64,000 bases of DNA, taken from Clostridia bacterium. Its GTDB lineage: Bacteria; Bacillota; Clostridia; Christensenellales; Aristaeellaceae. Positions 42,209 to 50,715 of this stretch are shown here, one piece after another. Below the pieces are notes generated by a model. The model was not told where the DNA came from, made no database searches, and saw only the letters and a program-made list of their open reading frames with translations. Where the stretch lies: the NCBI GenBank assembly GCA_017550745.1, contig JAFZOG010000031.1:1-64000 (forward strand), in the 5' to 3' direction. A program made the translations under genes and the position numbers. How positions within the stretch are numbered: the first letter of the stretch is position 1; each line of letters opens with the position of its first letter.

Positions 42209-44552
42209 TATCTCCCAGCTCATTCTGCTGGACGGGGCCATGGGCACCATGCTGCAAAAGAGCGGCCTGAAGCCCGGCGAGATCCCGGAGCTGATGAACA
42301 TTGAAAAGCCGGACATGATCGCCGCCGTGTACCGGGCGTATATCGCAGCGGGCAGTCAGGCGGTGTACGCCAACACCTTCGGGGCCAACCGCCGCAAACT
42401 GCAAAAGACCGGGTATTCCGTCGCGGAGGTGGTGGGCGCGGGCGTGCGCCTGGCAAAGAAGGAAGCGGGCGGCAAGGCGCTGGTGGGCCTGGACATCGGG
42501 CCGCTGGGCGAGCTGCTGGAACCGCTGGGCACGCTTTCCTTTGAGGACGCCTACAGCCAGTTCGCCGAAATGATGGAGGCCGGCGCGGCGGCGGGGGCCG
42601 ACCTGGTGGCCATCGAAACCATGACCGACCTGTACGAGGCAAAGGCCGCCTTGCTGGCCGCGAAGGAGCACACCCGGCTGCCCGTGTTCGTCACCATGAG
42701 CTATGACGCTTCGGGCCGCACCTTCACCGGCTGCACGGTGGCGGCCATGGCCCACACCTTAGAGGGCCTTGGCGCGGACGCCATCGGCATCAACTGCTCT
42801 TTGGGGCCGGTGGAGCTGCTGCCGCTGCTGAATGAGCTGCGGCGGAACACCGTTTTGCCCGTCATTGCCAAGCCCAACGCCGGCCTGCCGGATCCGACAG
42901 ACGGGCACTACAGCCTTTCGCCCGCGGATTTTTCCGACGCCATGACGCTGATCCTGCGGGCCGGGGCAGACATCGTGGGCGGCTGCTGCGGCACGACCCC
43001 GGATTACATCTCCGCTTTAAAGCGGATCATACCGGAAAACAGGCGTGTTTTCCGCGGCTGCGAGCCCCGGAGCCTCGTCTGTACCCCCACCGTCACCCTG
43101 CCCGTCGACGGGGTGCGGGTGATCGGCGAGCGCATCAATCCCACGGGCAAGAAGCGCTTCCAGCAGGCGCTGCTGGAAAACGACCTCAACTATATCGTGG
43201 ACGTAGCCATCCAGCAGATCGACGCAGGCGCGCAGCTCCTGGATGTGAACGTGGGCTTTCCCGGCGTGGACGAAGCGGCGATGCTGCCCCGGGTGGTGAA
43301 GGCGCTGCAGGCGGCGGTGGACGTGCCGCTGCAGATCGACTCCGCCAGCCCCCAAGCGCTGGAAGCGGCGCTGCGGGTGTACAACGGCAAAGCCGCCGTG
43401 AACTCGGTGAACGGAAAGGAAGAATCCCTGCAGGCCATCCTGCCGCTGGTGAAGAAATACGGGGCGGCGGTGGTGGGCCTGACGCTGGATGAAAACGGCA
43501 TTCCCGACACCGCTGAAAAGCGCTTTGCCATCGCCGAAAGGATCCTGCGCCGCGCGCTGGAGCTGGGCATCCCCAAAGAGGACGTGTGGATCGACTGCCT
43601 CACCCTCACCGTGTCCGCCCAGCAAGAGCAGGCGGAGGAGACGCTGAAGGCGGTTTCCATGGTGCGGAACCGGCTGGGCCTGCAGACCGTTCTCGGCGTC
43701 AGCAACATTTCCTTCGGCCTGCCCAACCGCCTGCTCATGACCCAGACCTTTTTGGTCCGCGCCCTGCACGCGGGCCTGACCCTGCCCATCGTGAACCCCA
43801 ACCAGCGGGAAATCATGGACGCCATTGCCGCGTACCGGGTCTTAAACGGCGAGGACCGGCAAAGCAAACAGTACGTGGCCCGCTTCGCCCAGGCCCAGCC
43901 GGAGGCAAAGCCCGCAGCAGCCGCCTTTGCCATGACCCTTGACGACGCCATCCTGCGGGGCCTGAAAGCAGAGGCCGGGAAAATCGCCAAGGAAGCGCTG
44001 AAAACGGAAGCGCCCCTTTCCCTGGTGGAGAAGCACCTGATCCCCGCGCTGGACAAGGTGGGCACGGACTACGAAAAAGGCGTGGTGTTCCTGCCCCAGC
44101 TGTTGTCCGCCGCCCAGGCGGCACAGGCGGTTTTCGAGGAAATCAAAGCCGTCCTGGCAAACACCGGCACCCAAGCCGTCAGCAAGGGAAAAATCGTCAT
44201 TGCCACCGTGCAGGGGGACATTCACGACATCGGGAAGAACATCGTGAAAACCGTGCTGGAAAACTACGGCTACACCGTCATCGACCTGGGCAAGGACGTG
44301 CCGCCGGAAACGCTGGTACAGGCCGCGCTGGCGCATGAAGCGAAGCTGGTGGGCCTCTCCGCCCTGATGACGACCACCCTCCCCGCCATGGAGGAAACCA
44401 TCCGCCGGCTGAAGGCCCTTCCCGATCCCCCCGCCGTGATGGTGGGCGGGGCCGTGGTGACGGAAGCCTGGGCCATGGAGGCCGGTGCGGACGCCTACGC
44501 AAAAGACGCCCGGGCCGCTGTCGGCGTGGCGAGAAAGGTATTCCATGTGTGA
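42198..44552 (+). CDS. metH: Cobalamin-dependent methionine synthase lacking the activation domain
   Basis: 784 aa against about 1200 in E. coli. An N-terminal homocysteine-binding barrel (about 1-290) ends with the zinc Cys pair in GGCCGTTPDYI. The pterin domain (about 305-560) has RINPTGKKRFQ, DVNVGFPGVDE and NSVNGKEE. The cap and B12 Rossmann domain (about 580-784) have VQGDIHDIGKN with the cobalt His. The missing domain is the preceding gene. The start is GTG 42198 with AAAGGGG upstream. Its stop overlaps the next ORF, a methyltransferase broken by the mobile element. Confidence 0.96.
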   Translation: MAFDISQLILLDGAMGTMLQKSGLKPGEIPELMNIEKPDMIAAVYRAYIAAGSQAVYANTFGANRRKLQKTGYSVAEVVGAGVRLAKKEAGGKALVGLDIGPLGELLEPLGTLSFEDAYSQFAEMMEAGAAAGADLVAIETMTDLYEAKAALLAAKEHTRLPVFVTMSYDASGRTFTGCTVAAMAHTLEGLGADAIGINCSLGPVELLPLLNELRRNTVLPVIAKPNAGLPDPTDGHYSLSPADFSDAMTLILRAGADIVGGCCGTTPDYISALKRIIPENRRVFRGCEPRSLVCTPTVTLPVDGVRVIGERINPTGKKRFQQALLENDLNYIVDVAIQQIDAGAQLLDVNVGFPGVDEAAMLPRVVKALQAAVDVPLQIDSASPQALEAALRVYNGKAAVNSVNGKEESLQAILPLVKKYGAAVVGLTLDENGIPDTAEKRFAIAERILRRALELGIPKEDVWIDCLTLTVSAQQEQAEETLKAVSMVRNRLGLQTVLGVSNISFGLPNRLLMTQTFLVRALHAGLTLPIVNPNQREIMDAIAAYRVLNGEDRQSKQYVARFAQAQPEAKPAAAAFAMTLDDAILRGLKAEAGKIAKEALKTEAPLSLVEKHLIPALDKVGTDYEKGVVFLPQLLSAAQAAQAVFEEIKAVLANTGTQAVSKGKIVIATVQGDIHDIGKNIVKTVLENYGYTVIDLGKDVPPETLVQAALAHEAKLVGLSALMTTTLPAMEETIRRLKALPDPPAVMVGGAVVTEAWAMEAGADAYAKDARAAVGVARKVFHV

Positions 44553-44769
44553 TCTGTCGAAGGCCGCTGCCGTTAAAACCCAGTACGCCACCGCGGACAG
44601 GCTGAACACCCGTATTTCCATTCATAGCAAATATTCCACCAACAAACAGGGCTTCGGCAGCTGGATTTTTTCCCATTATCAAATTGAAGCTGGTATGCGG
44701 GTGCTGGATGCTAAGTTACCGTCTTTGATACAGACAAACGAACGGGTATCAGCCCTGAAAGTAGCGTAG
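44545..44769 (+). pseudogene. SAM-methyltransferase, 5' part broken by the mobile element
   Basis: ATG 44545 overlaps the metH stop by 8 bp. The first 55 codons (to 44708) encode TADRLNTRISIHSKYSTN and GFGSWIFSHYQIEAGMRVL, the N-terminal cap and strand beta1 of a class I methyltransferase. At 44709 the frame enters element DNA and stops after 20 unrelated codons at 44769. The rest, starting LGCGTGGMW, is at 55932-56544; joining the halves restores a frame of 258 aa. It was probably the fourth gene of the metF-metH operon. Confidence 0.88.
44691..44735. other. attL, left junction of the integrated element
   Basis: Chromosomal GCGGGTGCT joins the element through the core GGA (44706-44708). Element-side arm: CTAAG at 44711-44715 and GTCTTTGATACAGAC at 44721-44735, an inverted match to the arm at attR. 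Confidence 0.8.
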
Positions 44770-44772
44770 AAT

Positions 44773-44807
44773 AAGGCTTTTCCAGTATGGAGAGGTCTTT
44801 TTCTTTT
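44773..44807 (+). terminator. Terminator at the left end of the element
   Basis: 12-bp stem AAGGCTTTTCCA/TGGAGAGGTCTT including G-U pairs, loop GTA, then TTTCTTTTG. It would stop read-through from the metH operon into the element. Confidence 0.65.
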
Positions 44808-45012
44808 GCCCGGAAATACGTCTACCCTGCTGGCATGGTGGCTTTGGCACAAAAACGTGCATCCGCAGGGGTTTCATATTCGCACGCGATTCAATCATGT
44901 GACCGTGTGATAGTGGGAACCATCAAACGGTTTATCGTTTGTTCGTGTGATAGTGTTAAACTGAGATTGGCCCGACGGTTTATCGCCGCCGGGCCTTTTT
45001 GCCGTTATGAGA
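44808..45012 (+). other. Possible small RNA region with duplicated block
   Basis: No gene. GTGTGATAGTG occurs at 44905-44915 and 44945-44955, and ACGGTTTATCG near 44927 and 44975, an imperfect tandem duplication. It ends in a plus-strand terminator (44969-45000), although no ORF is transcribed toward it. A short RNA is possible. Confidence 0.35.
44969..45000 (+). terminator. Intrinsic terminator, plus strand
   Basis: Stem GGCCCGACGG/CCGCCGGGCC (one mismatch), loop TTTATCG, then TTTTT. Confidence 0.7.
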
Positions 45013-45678
45013 TTATCCGCGCAGGAATTCGTAGGTCAGCTTTTCGGCCCGCTTGTACAGGTCATATGCCTGACTGGATTTGACGCCAAGGCGCTGTACG
45101 ATGTCCTTCTTCTCAAGACCGCCATAACCCATGGAGACGATATCCGCCAGAACGGGGTTAATGCTGCCCAGGTATTCCAGCAGGTCTTTGAGCAGGAAGC
45201 CCTCCATGGCTGTTGTCTCTGCGGACGGGGCGCATTCCATCGGAGCATAGTTTTCGTCATCCAGTTCTTCATAGGACACAGTGCTCCGGTCTTCCTTCTT
45301 GTATTCGCCCTTGTGCGGACAGGTGGCGCAGGGGGCGTGGTTGCCGTCCTTGACCTTCGGACAGGGCTTCTCCGTGCCGTCAGGCTGCGGAACCATGCAC
45401 CGGGAATGACGATTCGGGCCGATCCTTTCGTCCAGCATCTGATTGACGGCCTTGTCAAAATTCTGCTGGCAGATCTGCTCCTGGTCAGCAGGCACCGCCG
45501 TGAACATCACGAGGAACTGTATGCCGCTTTTCGTCCACGTCCGCAGATTGGCGGGATCAGCTCCCTGGCCGATTGCGAATTCGCGTGTGACCATCATGGG
45601 CACCAGCACCTCTCCCTCGCGGAGGGGAACGTTGTTATAAGGTTTCCGGGAATTGTCGTTGACTGACTGAGCTTTCAT
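45013..45678 (-). CDS. Element-encoded protein with zinc-ribbon-like and HTH-like regions
   Basis: 221 aa, family not recognised. The centre (about 95-125) has five Cys in a pattern like C-x12-C-x9-C-x2-C plus His, probably a metal site. The C-terminus (GGLEKKDIVQRLGVKSSQAYDLYKRAEKL) resembles a sigma-region-4 or HTH fold. A regulator or sigma-like factor of the element is plausible. ATG 45678 has GGAGAG upstream; the longer frame to 45750 would run through a strong hairpin. It reads away from the rest of the element toward attL. Confidence 0.6.
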   Translation of the reverse strand: MKAQSVNDNSRKPYNNVPLREGEVLVPMMVTREFAIGQGADPANLRTWTKSGIQFLVMFTAVPADQEQICQQNFDKAVNQMLDERIGPNRHSRCMVPQPDGTEKPCPKVKDGNHAPCATCPHKGEYKKEDRSTVSYEELDDENYAPMECAPSAETTAMEGFLLKDLLEYLGSINPVLADIVSMGYGGLEKKDIVQRLGVKSSQAYDLYKRAEKLTYEFLRG

Positions 45679-45708
45679 CTTCAGCTCTCCTTTCACAGTT
45701 GTCGCTGT

Positions 45709-45789
45709 GAAGCGGAGAGCCGGATGTGCCCAGAAAAAGGGTGCACTCAACCAGACCCGATTCGCAGAGCTTTTTGGGCTCTCCGCTTC
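45709..45789 (-). promoter_or_regulatory. Long hairpin in the leader of the 45013 gene
   Basis: Perfect 13-bp arms GAAGCGGAGAGCC (45709-45721) and complement (45777-45789), plus a CACAG/CTGTG stem next to the ribosome site. Probably a leader RNA that controls translation or a protein-binding site. From 45790 to 46248 I see no gene. Confidence 0.45.
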
Positions 45790-46248
45790 GTGTCAGGCCG
45801 CACCTGTTCTACTGGCTTGGCGCTGTATGCTGTTGTCATCACAAGGCTTTGAACATGGAGTCATTCCGGTAATGACCCTGCCTTCTGACGAGACCTTTTA
45901 ACGTCGTGCCCGGGACGTGTCGTTCATACTCCTTCGCCTTCTAACGGACAGCATTTACAACAGTTTTCCGGTTCTGGAGGAATTTTCTCTTTGCCTTCCA
46001 CTGGAGATAGAAGCCTGATCTGAGCGGGTTGTTTTTGAACACCCCGCATAGTGGCCACGGCAGATACCGAAATGAGACGTTCCTAATAACCACAGGACAG
46101 AAAACTTCATTTTGGCAACCGTCAGGTGAAAACCCCTTCACTATCCACTGGAAAAAACAGGTCCGTTTGGACGACGTTTCCGAAAATTTTCTTTGTCACC
46201 CCCTCATGGTTCAGTCGAAGGAAAACGCGCTGATTCGTACCTAAGGAC

Positions 46249-46310
46249 AAAAAAAGCCGGAACCATCACGCAGAATCCACCAATTGGTGTTTCTCCGTAA
46301 TGGCTCCGGC
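46249..46310 (-). terminator. Terminator of the XRE operon
   Basis: 15-bp stem with two mismatches (GCCGGAACCATCACG against its partner ending at 46310) capped by the inner palindrome CACCAATTGGTG, then seven T on the minus strand. Confidence 0.75.
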
Positions 46311-46359
46311 ATATGGTGCCTCGACTTAGTCGGGCCCGGGCTCGGTAGCCAAAGAGTTA

Positions 46360-46554
46360 TTAGGCAGGAACGTTGCCAGGTTGCTGAAGTTTCTTGTAAG
46401 CGGCGATAGCGTCTTTTGCAGGTGTCAGAACCTTGTGACCACTCCTATCTTTGGTCTCCATATAGGGGCGACCATTAACCACGATCCAGTCAAAAGCACG
46501 CTTCTCCTTATCTTCGGCGTCTTTTCCGTAAACGGGAATTCGTTTTTCTTCCAT
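46360..46554 (-). CDS. Small element protein of unknown function
   Basis: 64 aa, charged and without membrane segments (KDAEDKEKRAFDWIVVNGRPYMETKDRSGHKV). GGAGG lies 7 bases before ATG 46554. It starts 9 bp after the XRE gene stop, so it shares its transcript and terminator. Not recognised. Its size and position suit an anti-regulator or accessory factor. Confidence 0.6.
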   Translation of the reverse strand: MEEKRIPVYGKDAEDKEKRAFDWIVVNGRPYMETKDRSGHKVLTPAKDAIAAYKKLQQPGNVPA

Positions 46555-46563
46555 GTAGCCTCC

Positions 46564-47349
46564 TTAAGACGGTTCATCTTCAGCCTTACTCAGAGTTGTG
46601 AAGCCTTTCATAAAGGATTGCATCACAGCTTTTGTTGAGTATTCCAGACCGATATGGGAAGGAGCAGAGGAAACAGCTGTATACAAGTCCTTTACGGCTT
46701 TCTTTATTGCCTCGCAGACGTAGTACGTAGAGCAAATCGGTTTTACTCCATTGGTGACGAGGTACACTTCAATCGCATCGAACGTCTCTGTCGAGGCAAA
46801 GCGACCACCCTCCTTAGGAATAAAGTATCTGACAGAATTCAAGAATACGGTTGCGTTAGAAGATGGAAGGCTCGCATAATAGCAATCACCGATCACTTCA
46901 ACGCTCCCCCCACTATAGATGCCAGAAGTGTACCCGTGAGTGTCGTACCAGATATCGACTTCATCTGAATAGTTTTTGGTCACGTAGACCAGAGGGTTCT
47001 TTACAGCCACATCTGTATCAGCGCGAAGCAATCCCTCTGTTTCTGGTATCCACTCCATTTTACCAGCAGTGGTTGCCGTGGTGAGCTTGTCGATAAACTG
47101 ATAAACGAACTCTTCATTCGGGGAGATAGTTCCAATCGGATAATTGACCAAGAAGTCAATTCCCACTTCAAGCTGCTCAGCAATTGAAGCCAGCAGGTCG
47201 ATGGTCGGAATCGAGGTACTGTCTTCTTTGTTGATGCGGGAGAGATACCCTTTGCTGACACCAGCTTTCTCTTCGATGTCGCCGATTTTCAGGCCCTTAG
47301 CTTTGGCCAGCGCATAGATGTTTTCTATGCAGCGCTTTTTGTCGAACAT
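46564..47349 (-). CDS. XRE-family transcriptional regulator
   Basis: 261 aa. The N-terminal helix-turn-helix spans about 8-68 (ALAKAKGLKIGDIEEKAGVSKGYLSRINK). The remaining 190 residues are an uncharacterised C-terminal domain. GGAGG precedes ATG 47349. Its promoter overlaps a 16-bp palindrome (47386-47401), a likely autoregulatory operator. It resembles lifecycle repressors of integrated elements, and an ImmA/IrrE-like fragment next to it supports that reading. Confidence 0.85.
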   Translation of the reverse strand: MFDKKRCIENIYALAKAKGLKIGDIEEKAGVSKGYLSRINKEDSTSIPTIDLLASIAEQLEVGIDFLVNYPIGTISPNEEFVYQFIDKLTTATTAGKMEWIPETEGLLRADTDVAVKNPLVYVTKNYSDEVDIWYDTHGYTSGIYSGGSVEVIGDCYYASLPSSNATVFLNSVRYFIPKEGGRFASTETFDAIEVYLVTNGVKPICSTYYVCEAIKKAVKDLYTAVSSAPSHIGLEYSTKAVMQSFMKGFTTLSKAEDEPS

Positions 47350-47372
47350 AATTCATCGACCTCCTCGTAAAC

Positions 47373-47401
47373 ATAATATCATAAATTGACCGTATGGTCA
47401 A
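47373..47401 (-). promoter_or_regulatory. Promoter and operator of the XRE gene
   Basis: Minus-strand TTGACC, 17 bp, TATTAT. The -35 is part of the palindrome TTGACCGTATGGTCAA (47386-47401), so a bound dimer would block RNA polymerase. The rest of 47402-47590 shows nothing definite. Confidence 0.7.
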
Positions 47402-47590
47402 TAGTTAGATATTAATTTTCTGAATATTCATTTTCCTTCGTGGGTTTAACCATCTGGTATTCTTAAGAAGTGTCCATGAACCATCTTTCCTGTCTTTTTA
47501 CTGACTGCTCCTTGGTGTTAATTAGTTAGCTAAGTCGCTTACAACATGGGTAAAAAGAAACAGCGGGAGCGGGAACCCGCTGCATACTGA

Positions 47591-47755
47591 TCAGAGAAAA
47601 AGGCCAGCAAAATCCAGATAAGGCGATCCGGGACGGAACATCGCTGCCTCGCTGTTCTCTACCATACGAAGGTCACAAAGACGATACAAGGCTGCTTCAC
47701 CGGAAACGTTATGCACATTTACAAGATCCTGGATTGTCTTGCCAATCTGGTTCAT
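47591..47755 (-). pseudogene. 3' fragment, possibly of an ImmA/IrrE-type protease
   Basis: 54 codons with an open frame but no ribosome site. HNVSGEAALYRLCDLRMVEN resembles the VS-x-x-A-x-x-RL-x-x-L region after the metalloprotease core of ImmA/IrrE proteins. Codon use looks coding up to about 47755, where the opposite-strand recombinase homology begins, so the 5' part was probably deleted. Family assignment is tentative. Confidence 0.35.
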
Positions 47756-48767
47756 GCGGGAGCCAGTACGCCCTTCTGTCTCAAACAGTTTCCTTACCCA
47801 TGAAGCCATCATCGACAAAGCGACCTTTGACTGGGTGCAGTCAGAGATCGCCCGCCGGAAGGAACTCGGCCCGCTGGCCAACAAGGCGTTGAACACCTGT
47901 TTTTTGACTGGCAGGATTAAGTGCGGTTTCTGCGGTCTGAGCTACATGCACAGCCAACGGCAGAACCGTGCCAAACGCACACTGATGCCGGAGGTTGTAG
48001 AGACATGGTCGTGCGGCACCAGAAAGAAAAAGGGGGGCCACTGCGCAGGCCGGGAAATCCCGCACAGGATTATCCTTCAGGAAATCTGTACGGCACTCGG
48101 GCTGGAGGAAATTGACGAACAAGCCTTTAATGAGCAGATCGACCACATCACGGTTACGGGTGCCAGAGAACTGACTTTTCATTTTCGGGATGGCCATGAA
48201 ACGGTACAGCGCTGGGTAAACACATCCAAGAAAGACTGCTGGACACAGGAAGCGAGGGACGCGGCCTCAGTATATAGGCGTTCCCATCAGGCCCTTGGCA
48301 AAAAGGGTGCTTCCTGCTTTACAAGCAAGATCAAATGCGGATGCTGCGGAAACAACTTCCAGAAGCAGACCCGGCACGACCGGGACTACGATGTGGGCAT
48401 CTGGACATGCGCTACAAGGAAGAGCAGCGCTTCAGCCTGCAGAATGTCTACCATTCGGGAAGATGTTCTGAAAGAAAAGGTTTGCCGGGCTTTGGAAATC
48501 GAGTCATTCACCCCTGAAGCCTTTCAGGAAAAGGTGGATCACATTACAATCACAGGTGACGGGACGATGAGCGTTTCCTTGAGGGATGGCACCTGCAGGG
48601 ACATGGACTTCTCCACCAAACGGAGGATGCCGCCTGCGTCAGAAGAAACCCGCCGGAAGCAGAGTGAAGCCATGAAGGCTCGAGCCACCCCTGAACGCAG
48701 GCAGCAGATGAGCGAACACATGAAGCAGCTGAGAAAGGAGCGCGGGAAAAATTGGCGAAAAACGTGA
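47739..48767 (+). pseudogene. Serine recombinase remnant lacking the catalytic domain
   Basis: 342 codons. Homology begins at THEAIIDKATFDWVQSEIARRKELGPLANKALNT, the end of the recombinase domain. Two Cys4 zinc-ribbon blocks follow (CGFCGLSYM with CAGRE, and CGCCGNNFQ with later Cys). The resolvase domain with the catalytic Ser is missing, so it cannot cut DNA by itself. The C-terminus (SEETRRKQSEAMKA and similar) resembles NUMOD3 DNA-binding motifs. It overlaps the complete recombinase by 16 bp, as tandem recombinase genes do. Confidence 0.75.
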
Positions 48768-50326
48768 TGAAGATCCCTGCACGGGTGAATCCGCAGACAG
48801 CGGTGCCCATTGATGCGCAGGTAAAAAGGAAGGTGGCTGGGTATGCCCGCGTTTCAACCGACCATGACGAACAGCTGACCAGCTATGAAGCTCAGCTTGA
48901 CTACTACACCACCCTGATCAAAGGACATGATGACTGGGAATTTGCCGGGATGTACTCTGATGAAGGCGTGACCGGAACCAGCACGAAAAAGCGCGAGGGC
49001 TTCCAGAGTATGGTATCCGATGCGCTGGCGGGAAAGATCGACCTGATCATTACGAAAAGCGTCAGCCGCTTTGCCCGCAACACGGTGGACAGCCTTTCCA
49101 CCATCCGCCAGCTGAAGGAGCATGGCACCGAGGTGTACTTTGAGAAAGAAAACATCTGGACGTTCGACAGCAAGGGCGAGCTCCTGATCACCATTATGAG
49201 CAGCCTGGCCCAGGAAGAAAGCCGGAGCATTTCAGAAAATGTGACCTGGGGCCATCGGAAACGGATGGCGGACGGCAAGGTCAGTGTGGCCTACAGCAAC
49301 TTCCTCGGTTACGACAAGGGAGAGAACGGAAATCTGGTGGTGAACCGGGAACAGGCCAAGGTCGTCAAGCTGATCTACGGTGAGTTCATTGCCGGGCTGT
49401 CCTGCCATGCCATCGCGGAAAAGCTGACGAAAATGGGCATTAAGACCCCTCGGGGCAAGGACGTGTGGAGCCAGACAACAGTGCGGGCGATCCTGACGAA
49501 CGAGAAGTACAAGGGAGATGCCCTGCTGCAGAAAACCTACACCCCCGACTTCCTCACGAAGAAACAGGTGACGAATCACGGAGAAGTCCCGCAGTATTAT
49601 GTAACAAGCAACCATGAAGCCATCATCGAGCCTGAAATCTTCGACCGGGTTCAGGATATGATGAAGCAGCGCGGTTACCGGGGCGGGTACAGCGGTATCA
49701 CCATTTTCTCCTCCAAGATCGTGTGCGGCCAGTGCGGCGGCTGGTATGGCTCCAAGGTCTGGCACAGCACAGACAAATACCGCCGGGTCATCTGGCAGTG
49801 CAATGCAAAGTTCAGGGATAAGAAGCACTGCCGGACACCACACCTGACCGAGGATGAGATCAAAGCCGCCTTTGTGCGTGTGATGGGAAAGCTCACCACA
49901 GACCGGGCAATGATCCTTGAGGAGCTCCGGGAGGATCAGGCCATGCTGACCGGGACGGAGGAACTGGAAAAGGAACAGAAACGGCTGGCGGAGCAGATGA
50001 ACGTGGACGCAGACGCGGTGCAGGAAGCCATCGCTGAGAATGCCAGGGTGGCACAGAACCAGGAAGAGTACAGCATCCGGTACGAAGCCTTGTCTGCCCG
50101 GTTTCAGGAGACGAAGGACAAGTACGACGCGGTCACCGCTGAGATTACCCAGCGAGGTATCCGGCGGAGGGAGTTTGGGCGGTTCATCCACTCGCTGGAG
50201 GCCCTGCCGGAGATGGTGACGGAGTTCAGCGAGGAGCTTTGGGGAAGCCTGATAGATCGCGTGACGGTGCACAGCAAGGACAACATTGTCTTCACCCTCA
50301 CCAGTGGGATGGAGATCCGGGCATAA
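48752..50326 (+). CDS. Large serine recombinase (integrase)
   Basis: 524 aa. Resolvase domain with nucleophile Ser in YARVSTDHDEQ (S35) and SRFARNTVDSL. Recombinase domain about 190-300 (GKDVWSQTTVRAILTNEKYKGDALLQKTYT), zinc ribbon (CGQCGGWYG and CRTPHL), and a coiled-coil C-terminus (about 390-460). The start is TTG 48752 with AAGGAG, or ATG 48767. It is the probable integrase, since the reconstructed attP is the palindrome this class uses. A strong terminator separates it from the cargo. Confidence 0.95.
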   Translation: MAKNVMKIPARVNPQTAVPIDAQVKRKVAGYARVSTDHDEQLTSYEAQLDYYTTLIKGHDDWEFAGMYSDEGVTGTSTKKREGFQSMVSDALAGKIDLIITKSVSRFARNTVDSLSTIRQLKEHGTEVYFEKENIWTFDSKGELLITIMSSLAQEESRSISENVTWGHRKRMADGKVSVAYSNFLGYDKGENGNLVVNREQAKVVKLIYGEFIAGLSCHAIAEKLTKMGIKTPRGKDVWSQTTVRAILTNEKYKGDALLQKTYTPDFLTKKQVTNHGEVPQYYVTSNHEAIIEPEIFDRVQDMMKQRGYRGGYSGITIFSSKIVCGQCGGWYGSKVWHSTDKYRRVIWQCNAKFRDKKHCRTPHLTEDEIKAAFVRVMGKLTTDRAMILEELREDQAMLTGTEELEKEQKRLAEQMNVDADAVQEAIAENARVAQNQEEYSIRYEALSARFQETKDKYDAVTAEITQRGIRRREFGRFIHSLEALPEMVTEFSEELWGSLIDRVTVHSKDNIVFTLTSGMEIRA

Positions 50327-50343
50327 GGCAGTCAGGAATTACG

Positions 50344-50377
50344 GCGCTTCACCCTCGGGTGGGGCGCTTATTTTTTT
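50344..50377 (+). terminator. Terminator of the recombinase gene
   Basis: 11-bp stem GCGCTTCACCC/GGGTGGGGCGC (with G-U pairs), loop TC, then TTATTTTTTT. Confidence 0.85.
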
Positions 50378-50378
50378 C

Positions 50379-50407
50379 TGGTAAAACGGCAGGTTTTGTG
50401 ATAGAAT
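50379..50407 (+). promoter_or_regulatory. Candidate promoter of the cargo operon
   Basis: Extended -10 TGATAGAAT (50399-50407) with a weak -35 TGGTAA at 17 bp. It lies between the recombinase terminator and the HTH gene. Confidence 0.4.
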
Positions 50408-50445
50408 AAATTGAGTTATTGTTCAAGTTCTTGTGAGGTGACTTT

Positions 50446-50658
50446 ATGCTGAAGAACAATATAGAAATCGATGTCAAGACCAAATGTATCGAGGAAAGCA
50501 GGACACAGGCTCAGGTTGCCGAGAACATCGGTACTTCCCCTTCTTATGTGAATAAGATTGTGCGAAACAAAGAACAGATCGTTAATAAAACCTTCCTCGC
50601 TATGATGGAAGAACTTGGCTATGACGTACGGCTAACATATGAAAAACGTACAGATTGA
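50446..50658 (+). CDS. Small HTH (XRE-like) regulator of the cargo operon
   Basis: 70 aa, consisting almost only of a helix-turn-helix: SRTQAQVAENIGTSPSYVNKIVRNKEQIVNKTFLAMMEELGYDV. GAGGTG lies 7 bases before ATG 50446. It is first gene of the AT-rich cargo and probably represses it. Small HTH proteins of this kind often precede restriction or endonuclease genes and time their expression. 57 bp separate it from vsr. Confidence 0.75.
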   Translation: MLKNNIEIDVKTKCIEESRTQAQVAENIGTSPSYVNKIVRNKEQIVNKTFLAMMEELGYDVRLTYEKRTD

Positions 50659-50715
50659 TGAAGAACATCATTCACTCTGCAAGAGAACAAACACTGGGGA
50701 AAGGAGGCGCTTTTA

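Noticed and set aside
47591..47896. 101-codon minus-strand gene
   Set aside because: Its first half is antisense to recombinase-coding sequence; only the last 54 codons look coding, so it is listed as a fragment.
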